DNA of 48,519 nt from Streptomyces tardus (lineage in GTDB: Bacteria; Actinomycetota; Actinomycetes; Streptomycetales; Streptomycetaceae). Both the position numbers and the translations under genes were made by a program. A model generated the notes under the pieces. That model saw nothing but the letters and a program-made list of their open reading frames with translations, searched no databases and was not told the origin of the DNA. The number at the start of each line of letters is the position of its first letter. Within the stretch, counting starts at the first letter, position 1. The stretch covers positions 1,142,257 through 1,190,775 of the forward strand of contig NZ_JAELVF020000001.1 in NCBI RefSeq assembly GCF_018101125.2, written 5' to 3'. Below are positions 9,288 through 16,383 of the stretch, one piece after another.

Positions 9288-10034
9288 TCACATCGCGGGG
9301 GCCGGTACGCCCGGGGGTTCGTGATCCAGGGGTTCGCGGTCGAGGGCCAGGCGCCAGCGGCGTACGGCGTCGGCGTCGACCGGCTGCGTCCAGCCGCCGG
9401 GGCGCGCCGCCGCGCCGATGTGGAAGGCGTCGACGCCCGCCTCGCGCAGCGGCGGCACCTGGTCGAGGCGGAGACCGCCGCCGATCAGAAGGCACGGGGT
9501 GTAGCCCGGCTCGCCCGCGAGGTGGCGTTCCGCCTCGGCGGTGAGAACGGGCAGACCGTCGGCGACGCCGTGCGGCGATCCCGCGGTCAAGTAGGTGTCC
9601 AGCCCGGGCAGTTCGGCCAGCTCCTGGCGGACGGCGTGCCGATCGGCAGCGTGGTCGACGGCGCGGTGGAAGGTCCACGAGCAGCCGCCGAGTTCGAGCA
9701 GCAGGTTCTCCGTCGCAGCGAGGTCCAGCTTCCCGCCCTCGTCGAGGAAGCCGAGAACGAACTCCTCCGCGCCCTCGGACCGCAGCTCGCGGGCGCGGGC
9801 CGCCAGCTCCGCGAGCCCGCGGTCGCCGCCGACTGTGAAGCCCGCCGAGAGGCGCAGCATGACTCGCACCGGGATCGTCACGGCGTCGCGAACGGCCCGG
9901 AAGAGGGCGATGTCCGGTGTCAGGCCGTCTGCGGCCATGTCCGTGACCAGTTCGAGGCGGTCGGCGCCGCCCGACTGGGCGGCGGTCGCGTCGGCCGCGC
10001 TCAGCGCGATCACTTCGAGCATTGGTCTAGACAT
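9288..10034 (-). CDS. cutC: CutC family protein
   Basis: 248 residues, standard CutC length. It is a TIM-barrel protein with the family signatures LEVIALSAADA at the N-terminus, GADRLELVTD, VMLRLSAGFTV, TFHRAVDH and LLIGGGLR. CutC was named for copper homeostasis in E. coli, but its biochemical role remains unsettled. The start is ATG 10034. The first five codons (M-S-R-P-M) use TCT and AGA, both rare in Streptomyces, and spell most of a DasR-type operator (see that entry). It diverges from the HD-domain gene. Downstream is a GC-rich gap of about 210 bases with no clear terminator. Confidence 0.9.
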   Translation of the reverse strand: MSRPMLEVIALSAADATAAQSGGADRLELVTDMAADGLTPDIALFRAVRDAVTIPVRVMLRLSAGFTVGGDRGLAELAARARELRSEGAEEFVLGFLDEGGKLDLAATENLLLELGGCSWTFHRAVDHAADRHAVRQELAELPGLDTYLTAGSPHGVADGLPVLTAEAERHLAGEPGYTPCLLIGGGLRLDQVPPLREAGVDAFHIGAAARPGGWTQPVDADAVRRWRLALDREPLDHEPPGVPAPAM

Positions 10035-10036
10035 GT
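10021..10036. promoter_or_regulatory. dre-like (DasR) operator over the cutC start codon
   Basis: ATTGGTCTAGACATGT matches the remembered dre consensus ACTGGTCTAGACCAGT at 13 of 16 positions, including the rare CTAG core. It covers the cutC initiation codon and the next four codons, so bound repressor would block transcription or initiation directly. Confidence 0.5.
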
Positions 10037-10275
10037 GCACCAGGGTGGCACACACCGCCACCGTACGGAAGCGCACCAGGCTCCCCACCGCGAGCGACCC
10101 GGCACGGCAGCCCGCCCCAACACCCGCACGCCACGGGCCGGTTGAGGCCGGCCCCGGCCACACCGGGCCGACTTCCCCCACCGTCGCCGCCCCGCCCCGC
10201 TCACCGCTCTTCCACGCCACAGCACCCGCCGCCCACGACTCCGGCGAGCCCGCCGGGGTCGGCGACAATGGACGC

Positions 10276-11049
10276 ATGCCGGCCCAGGACACCCCAGCCC
10301 CGCACTCGGACGAACCGCACTCGGTCGACCCCGATCGAACCGACCGAACCGACGGACGGACCCACCCCCAGCACCCCCGACAGCAGCCGCACGAGCACCC
10401 GCGGACGGCGGAGCTGACCGGACGCTGGAACCGGCTGCTGCTCGCCGCCCGCGACGCCCCACACGGCCCGGACCCCGAGCCGTACGCCCGTGACCTGCTG
10501 CGTCGCTGGGCGGAACCACAGCGGCGCTACCACACCACCGACCACCTCGCCGCGGTGCTGGACCGGCTCGACGAGCTGGGCCACGACACCGTCCACGCGT
10601 CGGACCCCTGCGCCGTCCAGCTGGCGGCCTGGTTCCACGACGCCGTCTACCGCCCGGACCGCAGCGAGAACGAGGAACGCAGCGCCGCCCTCGCCGAACG
10701 CGCACTCCCCGAAGCCGGCGTACCCGACTCCCGGACCGTCGAGGTCGCCCGACTGGTACGGCTCACCGTCACCCACGACCCCGCCCCCGGCGACACCAAC
10801 GGCGAGACCCTCTGCGACGCCGACCTCGCGGTGCTCGCCGGCACACCCGAGGAGTACGCCCGTTACGCGGCCCGAGTGCGCGAGGAGTACGACTTCGTTC
10901 CCGAAGACGTCTTCCGCGCAGGCCGCGGGAACGTACTGCGCCAACTGCTGGCGCTGCCACGCCTGTACCGCACCCCACACGGCGCCGAACACTGGGAGTC
11001 ACGCGCTCGTCACAACCTGCACGCCGAGCTGACCCTGCTGCTCGACTGA
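10276..11049 (+). CDS. HD-domain protein, probable metal-dependent phosphohydrolase
   Basis: 257 residues from ATG 10276. After a polar His/Pro-rich N-terminal tail of about 45 residues, the fold shows RRYHTTDHLAAVL, then AAWFHDAVY with the paired His-Asp that names the family, then an ENEERSAALAE helix, VARLVRLTVTH, and a late LCDADLAVLAG metal-ligand Asp. This matches the conserved bacterial family sometimes annotated as predicted HD superfamily hydrolase. The substrate is unknown. A GACAAT hexamer ends six bases before the ATG, consistent with a leaderless transcript. It diverges from cutC. Confidence 0.82.
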   Translation: MPAQDTPAPHSDEPHSVDPDRTDRTDGRTHPQHPRQQPHEHPRTAELTGRWNRLLLAARDAPHGPDPEPYARDLLRRWAEPQRRYHTTDHLAAVLDRLDELGHDTVHASDPCAVQLAAWFHDAVYRPDRSENEERSAALAERALPEAGVPDSRTVEVARLVRLTVTHDPAPGDTNGETLCDADLAVLAGTPEEYARYAARVREEYDFVPEDVFRAGRGNVLRQLLALPRLYRTPHGAEHWESRARHNLHAELTLLLD

Positions 11050-11337
11050 ATCCGAAACTCCCGAGCACCGTCAACCCGACCCCACCCCGGCAACACCGGT
11101 TCGAGCCCCCGACCTGCAACCGCCCTCGCCACCGTACGCACACCCACCGACACCGAACGCGGCCGTGGCCGGCCCGGATCGGGCCCCTCGGACCCCTCAG
11201 GTCTTCTACCGCACGGCCATGCTTCCCCGGCCCGCCCCGCCCGGCACGCGTCGACCCGCGCGCCGCCCGTACCGGCGAGCCCGCGCATCCCTCCGTCCGC
11301 ATCGCAGAGCAGCACGAGCACTGGCACGCTGGAACGC

Positions 11338-11901
11338 ATGGACCTGCTCACCGCGCTCGACCGCGGCTTCACGGAATTCGGCCAACGCGTGGAGTACATC
11401 GGCGACGACCAGTGGTCCGCCGACACACCCTGCGCCGAGTGGACCGTGCGCGATCTGGTCAACCACCTGATCGGCGAACACCTGTGGGCGCCCTGCTTGT
11501 TGAAGGGCTCCTCCGTCGCGGAGGTCGGCGACCGATTTCACGGCGACGTCGGCGGCGACGACCCGCGCGGCGCCTGGGAGGCGGCCAGCGCCGTCTCCCA
11601 ACCCGCGTTCCACCGCCCCGGCGCCCTCGACCTGCGCGTGGACACCACCATGGGCCCCCTCGACGCCGAGGAGTACGGCTGGCAGATGACGATCGATCTC
11701 ACCGTTCACGCCTGGGACCTGGCCCGAGGCATCGGCGTCGTCGACCGCCTCGACCCGGAACTGGCCGCAGCACTCCTCGAACGCGTCGCCCCGCACGCGG
11801 AGGAGTGGCAGGGCCACGGCATCTTCGCCCCACCCGTGAAGGTCCCCGCCGACGCCCCGGCCCAGGACCAACTCGTAGCCCTCCTCGGCCGCAAACCGTA
11901 A
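11338..11901 (+). CDS. TIGR03086-type DinB/MDMPI superfamily protein
   Basis: 187 residues. It is a DinB-like four-helix bundle of the mycothiol-dependent maleylpyruvate isomerase superfamily. The N-terminal part has TPCAEWTVRDLVNHLIGEH, whose His supplies metal ligands, and later the family signature DLTVHAWDLARGIG. Members bind a divalent metal and many use mycothiol, the actinobacterial thiol. The reaction of this one is unknown. There is no Shine-Dalgarno; CACGCT lies seven bases before the ATG. A strong hairpin follows 47 bases after the stop. Confidence 0.88.
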   Translation: MDLLTALDRGFTEFGQRVEYIGDDQWSADTPCAEWTVRDLVNHLIGEHLWAPCLLKGSSVAEVGDRFHGDVGGDDPRGAWEAASAVSQPAFHRPGALDLRVDTTMGPLDAEEYGWQMTIDLTVHAWDLARGIGVVDRLDPELAAALLERVAPHAEEWQGHGIFAPPVKVPADAPAQDQLVALLGRKP

Positions 11902-11947
11902 CCGCGCCGACGAAGGGGAAAAGGCCGCCCCGTACATGGCAACGCCC

Positions 11948-11986
11948 CAAAGGTGCCCCATCTTCGCGTCCCCCGGGGCACCTTTG
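11948..11986 (+). terminator. Rho-independent-type hairpin after the DinB/MDMPI gene
   Basis: Perfect 12-bp arms CAAAGGTGCCCC (11948-11959) and GGGGCACCTTTG (11975-11986) with a 15-base loop. No U-tract, which is common in Streptomyces. Confidence 0.7.
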
Positions 11987-12409
11987 ACCACTGCAGTCAG
12001 TCGCAGCCCCACGTGAGCCCACCGCGCGCCCACGCCCGGGGCGCAGGCACCCTCGGGCCTCGAAGACGCCGCGGGGCCGGAAGGTCTGTGCGTGACACGA
12101 GCCGACATCGTCGCACTCAAGCAGCAAGCTCGACCAGAACCGCAACAGGAACCGCAGCGCACGCCGGCCGTTGAGCTCCTGAGCGTCGAGAGGGCCACCG
12201 CTCCGGGCCGTATCCCACCGCCACGAGCGGGGCGGGACTCCACGCTGCCGACCTTCGCGTGACAGAACACCACCCCCTTGACGAGCGGAGTGCGTGAGCA
12301 GTCGACCGGAGGGCAGAGCAACCGCACCTTGGGTGATCGGGCGGGCACGTTGGGCGATTCACCCTCGGGGTGGGAATGCTCCTGCGGGGGCGGTGCGTTG
12401 GTCCCGGGT
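11987..12409. other. Intergenic gap before the MFS gene
   Basis: No gene supported in about 420 bases. A minus-strand open frame crosses it but gives Arg/Gly-rich noise. It presumably holds the exporter promoter; I found no distinctive operator. Confidence 0.4.
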
Positions 12410-13741
12410 GTGACCACCGAGATCTCCCCTGCCCGTCCCTTCCGCATCCCTGCTGCCGTCTACGTCCTCGGACTGTCCGTGTTCGCGCTGGGCACCAGTG
12501 AGTTCATGCTCTCCGGGCTGCTCCAGCCGTTGGCGCGCGATCTGGACGTGAGCATTCCGCAGGCCGGTTATCTGGTGTCGGCGTTCGCGGTCGGCATGGT
12601 GGTGGGCGCGCCGTTGTTGGCGGCGGCGACGCTGCGGCTGCCCAGACGTACGACCCTGGTGGCGCTGCTCGCGGTGTTCGGGCTCGGGCAGGTGGCGGGC
12701 GCGCTGGCGCCGACGTACGGCGTGCTGTTCGCGAGTCGAGTGGTGAGCGCGCTCGCCTGCGCCGGCTTCTGGGCCGTGGGCGCGGCGGTGGCCATCTCGC
12801 TCGTACCGGTGAACGCGCGGGCCAGAGCGATGGCCATCATGGTCGGCGGGCTGAGTGTGGCCAACGTCTTCGGGGTTCCCGCCGGGGCCTTCGTCGGTCA
12901 GCACTGGGGCTGGCGGGCGGCCTTTTGGGCAGTGGCGGTGCTGGCGGCGATAGGCCTGGTCGGTGTGCTCACGGTGGTGCCCAGCACCAAGCCGCCGACC
13001 GGCGCGGACCGCCCCGTACTCCGTCGCGAGCTGCGGATCTACGCCGATCGCCAGGTGTGGTTGGCGGTCGCGATCACCGCGTTGAACGCCGCCGCCGTGT
13101 TCGCCCTCTTCTCCTACCTCTCGCCGCTGCTCACCGATGTGGCGGGCCTGGAGGAGAGTTGGGTGCCGACGGTGCTGGCGCTGTTCGGAGTGGGGGCGCT
13201 GATCGGCACGTTCATCGGCGGGCGGGTGGCGGACGCCCATCTGTTCGGCACGATGTATCTGGGGATAGCCGCCTCCGCCGTCGTGCTCGCGCTGCTGGCG
13301 ATGACGGCGAGCAGCCCCGCCGCGGCTGTGACCCTGTCGTTGCTGCTGGGCGTGACGGCGTTCTTCACCGCGCCGGCCATCAACGCCCGGATGTTCAACG
13401 TCGCGGGCGCCGCACCGACGCTGGCGGGCGGAACGACCACGGCGTCGTTCAACATCGGCAACACCGTCGGCCCCTGGCTCGGCGGCCTGGTGATCAGCGC
13501 GAACCTCGGCTACCGCGCCGTGGCCTGGACGGGCGCTCTGCTCGCGGTGCTCGCCCTCGCCGGGACCGCGCTCGCCTCCCGACTCCACCGTTCCGAGGGC
13601 GACTCAAGTGGCCACCACCACTCGGAGGTCGTCGCCACCTCCCAGCAGCCGGCCTCCGGGGCGGCCGACTCCGCCGGCGCTGCCGGGGAGGCGATACCGA
13701 GCGAGGCGGACGCGAGCGGCGCCGCACGAATACGCGGCTGA
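12410..13741 (+). CDS. MFS drug exporter of the Cmx/CmrA (chloramphenicol) type
   Basis: 443 residues from GTG 12410. Twelve hydrophobic segments are visible. The N-terminus VYVLGLSVFALGTSEFM, the motif-A region LPRRTT after helix 2, and the antiporter-type sequence ACAGFWAVGAAVAIS are typical of the DHA1 drug:H+ antiporter group that includes Streptomyces Cmx. The last 45 residues are a Ser/Ala-rich hydrophilic tail (HHHSEVVATSQQPASG) longer than I expect for the family. Expected role is proton-driven efflux of amphenicols or related compounds; actual specificity cannot be read from sequence. The frame is open 44 codons upstream, but that part does not resemble a transporter N-terminus. Confidence 0.85.
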   Translation: MTTEISPARPFRIPAAVYVLGLSVFALGTSEFMLSGLLQPLARDLDVSIPQAGYLVSAFAVGMVVGAPLLAAATLRLPRRTTLVALLAVFGLGQVAGALAPTYGVLFASRVVSALACAGFWAVGAAVAISLVPVNARARAMAIMVGGLSVANVFGVPAGAFVGQHWGWRAAFWAVAVLAAIGLVGVLTVVPSTKPPTGADRPVLRRELRIYADRQVWLAVAITALNAAAVFALFSYLSPLLTDVAGLEESWVPTVLALFGVGALIGTFIGGRVADAHLFGTMYLGIAASAVVLALLAMTASSPAAAVTLSLLLGVTAFFTAPAINARMFNVAGAAPTLAGGTTTASFNIGNTVGPWLGGLVISANLGYRAVAWTGALLAVLALAGTALASRLHRSEGDSSGHHHSEVVATSQQPASGAADSAGAAGEAIPSEADASGAARIRG

Positions 13742-13955
13742 CGCACAGCTGAAGCCGTGGGGCCGCGCGGCCTTACCGGTCCCCTACGACCCCACGACGT
13801 ACGAACACCGCGGCGTACGACGGCCGCACCGTTGGAGCACCACGTACCACGCACCACGCCGTGGTACGACCTCGACACGCCTCGTACGGGTCGGCTGACG
13901 CGTCATGGGCCCGCGCGTCATGGGCCGTGCGTTCACGAGGAGTGGTCCGCCGGGC

Positions 13956-14003
13956 GCGGGGGCTCAGGCGCGCGGGGGCTCAGGCGTGCGGGGGCTCAGG
14001 CGT
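13956..14003. repeat. Three tandem 16-bp units at the DUF4031 stop codon
   Basis: GCGGGGGCTCAGGCGY is repeated three times. Each unit contains a TCA (minus-strand TGA). The stop codon of the DUF4031 gene is in the second unit. Because 16 is not a multiple of three, gain or loss of a unit upstream of the stop would change the C-terminus. Confidence 0.75.
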
Positions 14004-14264
14004 GCGGGCGGCCCTTGGGCGTCGGAGGCCGGCGGCGGTGAGCCGTCGCACCAGCTCCTTGCTGCCCACCTCGACGGCGCCCAGTCGTACGGCGTCGGGG
14101 TGGCGGACAGCCGGTACGTCGTAGTGGTCCCGGTCGAACGCCCTTCTCGGCGCGCCGAGTTCGGCGGCGAAGCGGTGCAGCTCCTCGTAGGAGGCGTCGC
14201 TGACCAGATGTGACCAGAGCGTGCCGTGGCCGGGCCACTCCGGCGGGTCGATGTAGAGCGTCAC
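13980..14264 (-). CDS. DUF4031 domain protein
   Basis: 94 residues. It begins VTLYIDPPEWPGHGTLWSHL and contains SDASYEELHRFAAELG and FDRDHYDVP, the conserved features of DUF4031, a short actinobacterial and proteobacterial family of unknown function with conserved His and Asp residues that suggest a small hydrolase or metal-binding fold. The GTG start overlaps the stop of the upstream gene (GTGA), so translation is coupled and the two products probably work together. The C-terminal Pro-Glu-Pro-Pro-His-Ala is encoded in a 16-bp tandem repeat. Confidence 0.85.
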   Translation of the reverse strand: MTLYIDPPEWPGHGTLWSHLVSDASYEELHRFAAELGAPRRAFDRDHYDVPAVRHPDAVRLGAVEVGSKELVRRLTAAGLRRPRAARTPEPPHA

Positions 14265-14788
14265 GTCCCGCCCCCGGGCTGTTCCGTGCGGGCGCGGAGG
14301 CGGCCCACCGGTGCGACGGCGGTGGCGGTGCGGGCGCACACCCAGTGCGGGTCCTCCCCGAGTTCGGGCTCGACGTCCAGCGCGTGCGGGCCCTCGCCGC
14401 CGTACGGATCGGCCTGCGGCTGCGGGTCGGCGTGCGGCTGCGCGTCGGGCATCCCGTACAGATCCGCGGTGGGCTCTGCTCCGTGGGCCCCGTGCCCCGG
14501 ACCGTGCGGATCAGCAGGGTGCGGACCGCTGCGGTGCCCTTCGGCGCCGTCGCCGCAGAGCGGGCAGAGCGGCCAGCGCCCGTAGCGGTCCAGCAGCGCG
14601 TCCTGTACGTCCTGGGCGACCAGTCCGGGGACGAACTTCGCTCCTTCGGGCCACTGTTCGACCCACCAGCGGCGGTGCGCCACCGCCTCCTCCACCAGCG
14701 AGACGGTCTCCGCGTCGGCCACGTCGGCGGTGGTGAGATCCGCCAGGATCAGCGCCCGCGCGGTGTGCAGTGCCTCTTCCAACTCCAT
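14261..14788 (-). CDS. Conserved hypothetical with CPLCG zinc-knuckle-like motif
   Basis: 175 residues from ATG 14788. The first 90 residues are well ordered (MELEEALHTARALILADL, a VEEAVAHRRWWVEQWPEG helix, then DRYGRWPLCPLCGDGAEGH). CPLCG followed by several His residues suggests a zinc site. The C-terminal 70 residues are His/Pro/Gly/Asp-rich low complexity (PHPADPHGPGHGAHG). The stop overlaps the GTG of the DUF4031 gene, forming a two-gene operon. It diverges from the RpiR regulator with only about 100 bases between starts. No family name recognised. Confidence 0.75.
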   Translation of the reverse strand: MELEEALHTARALILADLTTADVADAETVSLVEEAVAHRRWWVEQWPEGAKFVPGLVAQDVQDALLDRYGRWPLCPLCGDGAEGHRSGPHPADPHGPGHGAHGAEPTADLYGMPDAQPHADPQPQADPYGGEGPHALDVEPELGEDPHWVCARTATAVAPVGRLRARTEQPGGGT

Positions 14789-14854
14789 CGGTCCATTGCA
14801 CCAGACACGCGGGCCGAGCAGCGCGGATCGGTTCCACAAAGCCGGTCCGCGCTC

Positions 14855-14885
14855 TTGACGCGCGCCCCGACCGGAAATACTTTCC
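14855..14885 (+). promoter_or_regulatory. rpiR promoter with overlapping palindromic operator
   Basis: TTGACG (14855-14860), 17-base spacer, TACTTT (14878-14883): a good sigma-70/HrdB promoter. The inverted repeat GGAAA-TAC-TTTCC (14873-14885) lies over the -10. The predicted start of transcription is at the ATG (14890), so the mRNA should be leaderless. A second GGAAAGTTTC-like dyad lies inside codons 6-9. RpiR-family proteins usually bind TGAAA/TTTCA-type dyads, so autoregulation is likely. Confidence 0.6.
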
Positions 14886-14889
14886 GCCC

Positions 14890-16170
14890 ATGAGCGGTCG
14901 AATGAAGGAAAGTTTCTCCAGTGCGGGCCGCGGTGTTCCGGGCGGCGATCCGGCCCAGCCTGCGCGCCAGGCCGGCCCGGGGGCGAACACGGGCACCCGC
15001 GGCCCCGCGGCCCAGCGTGGCCCGAGCGGCGCCCCGCCCGGCCCGGCAGGCGCAGGCCCGGCAGGTGCGGGCCCGGCAGGTGCGGGGCAGGCGGGGCACG
15101 CCGGCGGCTCGGGAGCGGTGTACGCACAGGGCGCCCGGACTCCGGGCACACCGCCGCAGCAGGGCGGGCCGGTCCGGCACCAGGGCCGGTCGGCCGGGCA
15201 GCCCGGTCTCCAGGCCGGTTTCCAGTCCGGGGCCCAGCAGGGCCGACCGCGGCAGCCGCAGGGGGTGCGTGCGCCGGAGGTCCGGCAGACTCCCCCCGAT
15301 CCGGGGGCACTCGCCGCCAAGGTGCGCACCCTCGCGCCCTCGATGACGCGCTCCATGCAGCGCGTCGCCGAGACCGTGGCGGCCGACCCGGCAGGGTGCG
15401 CCGCGCTCACCGTGACGGGCCTGGCCGAACTCACCGGCACCAGCGAGGCCACCGTCGTCCGCACCTCGCGGCTGCTCGGCTACCCCGGCTACCGCGATCT
15501 GCGCCTGGCGCTCGCCGGGCTCGCCGCGCACCAGGCGTCGGGTGCCGCGCCCGCCGTGACCGCGGACATCGCGGTGGACGATCCGATGACCGACGTCATC
15601 GCCAAGCTCGCCCACGACGAGCGCCAGTCGCTGGCGGACACCGCCGCGACTCTCGACCCCACTCAGGTCGAGGCGGCTGTGTCCGCGCTGGCGACCGCGC
15701 GAAGAATAGACGTGTACGGGGTCGGCGCCTCCGGGCTCGTCGCCCAGGACCTGGTGCAGAAGCTGCTGCGTATCGGCCTGCTCGCCCAGGCGCACAGCGA
15801 TCCGCACCTGGCGGTGACCAACGCCGTGCAGCTGCGCGCGGGGGACGCAGCTCTGGCGATCACCCACTCCGGGCGCACGGTCGACGTCATCGAGCCGCTG
15901 AGGACCGCCTTCGAGCGCGGTGCCACCACCATGGTGATCACCGGCCGGCCGGACGGTGAGATATGCAGCTACGCCGACCTGGTCCTGACCACTTCGACAG
16001 GACGCGAGAGCGAGCTGCGGCCCGCTGCGATGTCCAGTCGTACCGGTCAACTCCTCGCGGTCGACTGCCTGTTCATCGGGGTGGCGCAGCAGACGTACGA
16101 GACGGCGGCGCCTGCGCTGTCCGCCTCCTACGAGGCGCTCGCACACCGCCACTCCCCCGCCACCCGCTGA
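14890..16170 (+). CDS. MurR/RpiR-family regulator of murQ
   Basis: 426 residues. Residues about 13-135 are Gly/Pro/Ala/Gln-rich low complexity, unusual for a repressor. After this come an RpiR-type HTH (about 142-218, TGTSEATVVRTSRLLGYPGY) and a SIS sugar-phosphate-binding domain (about 265-400, VYGVGASGLVAQDL and THSGRTVDVIEPL). The family senses amino-sugar phosphates; MurNAc-6-phosphate is the expected ligand because murQ follows on the same strand after 213 bases. The ATG at 14890 is at the predicted transcription start, so translation is probably leaderless. Starts further in would remove the low-complexity tail, so the true N-terminus should be treated with care. Confidence 0.88.
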   Translation: MSGRMKESFSSAGRGVPGGDPAQPARQAGPGANTGTRGPAAQRGPSGAPPGPAGAGPAGAGPAGAGQAGHAGGSGAVYAQGARTPGTPPQQGGPVRHQGRSAGQPGLQAGFQSGAQQGRPRQPQGVRAPEVRQTPPDPGALAAKVRTLAPSMTRSMQRVAETVAADPAGCAALTVTGLAELTGTSEATVVRTSRLLGYPGYRDLRLALAGLAAHQASGAAPAVTADIAVDDPMTDVIAKLAHDERQSLADTAATLDPTQVEAAVSALATARRIDVYGVGASGLVAQDLVQKLLRIGLLAQAHSDPHLAVTNAVQLRAGDAALAITHSGRTVDVIEPLRTAFERGATTMVITGRPDGEICSYADLVLTTSTGRESELRPAAMSSRTGQLLAVDCLFIGVAQQTYETAAPALSASYEALAHRHSPATR

Positions 16171-16383
16171 TCATCCGCCCGTACCCGCCGTCCGCCGCGG
16201 GCGTTCCCGCGGCGCGGCCGACCGCCCCGTGTGCCGGCGCACTCGCCCCGGTACGCGTCCCGGCGCCGGCCCCCGCCGCCCCGCGCACCGCCGCACACTC
16301 CATCCGCCCACCACCACCCCGTACGCACCTCCCGCGCCGACCGACCATCCGACCCGGACCAGTACGGAAAGAGCCGCTCCCGC

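Noticed and set aside
12410..13741. Acquired resistance gene on a mobile element
   Set aside because: Cmx-type MFS exporters are common chromosomal genes in Streptomyces, and no transposase, integrase or attachment repeat flanks it.
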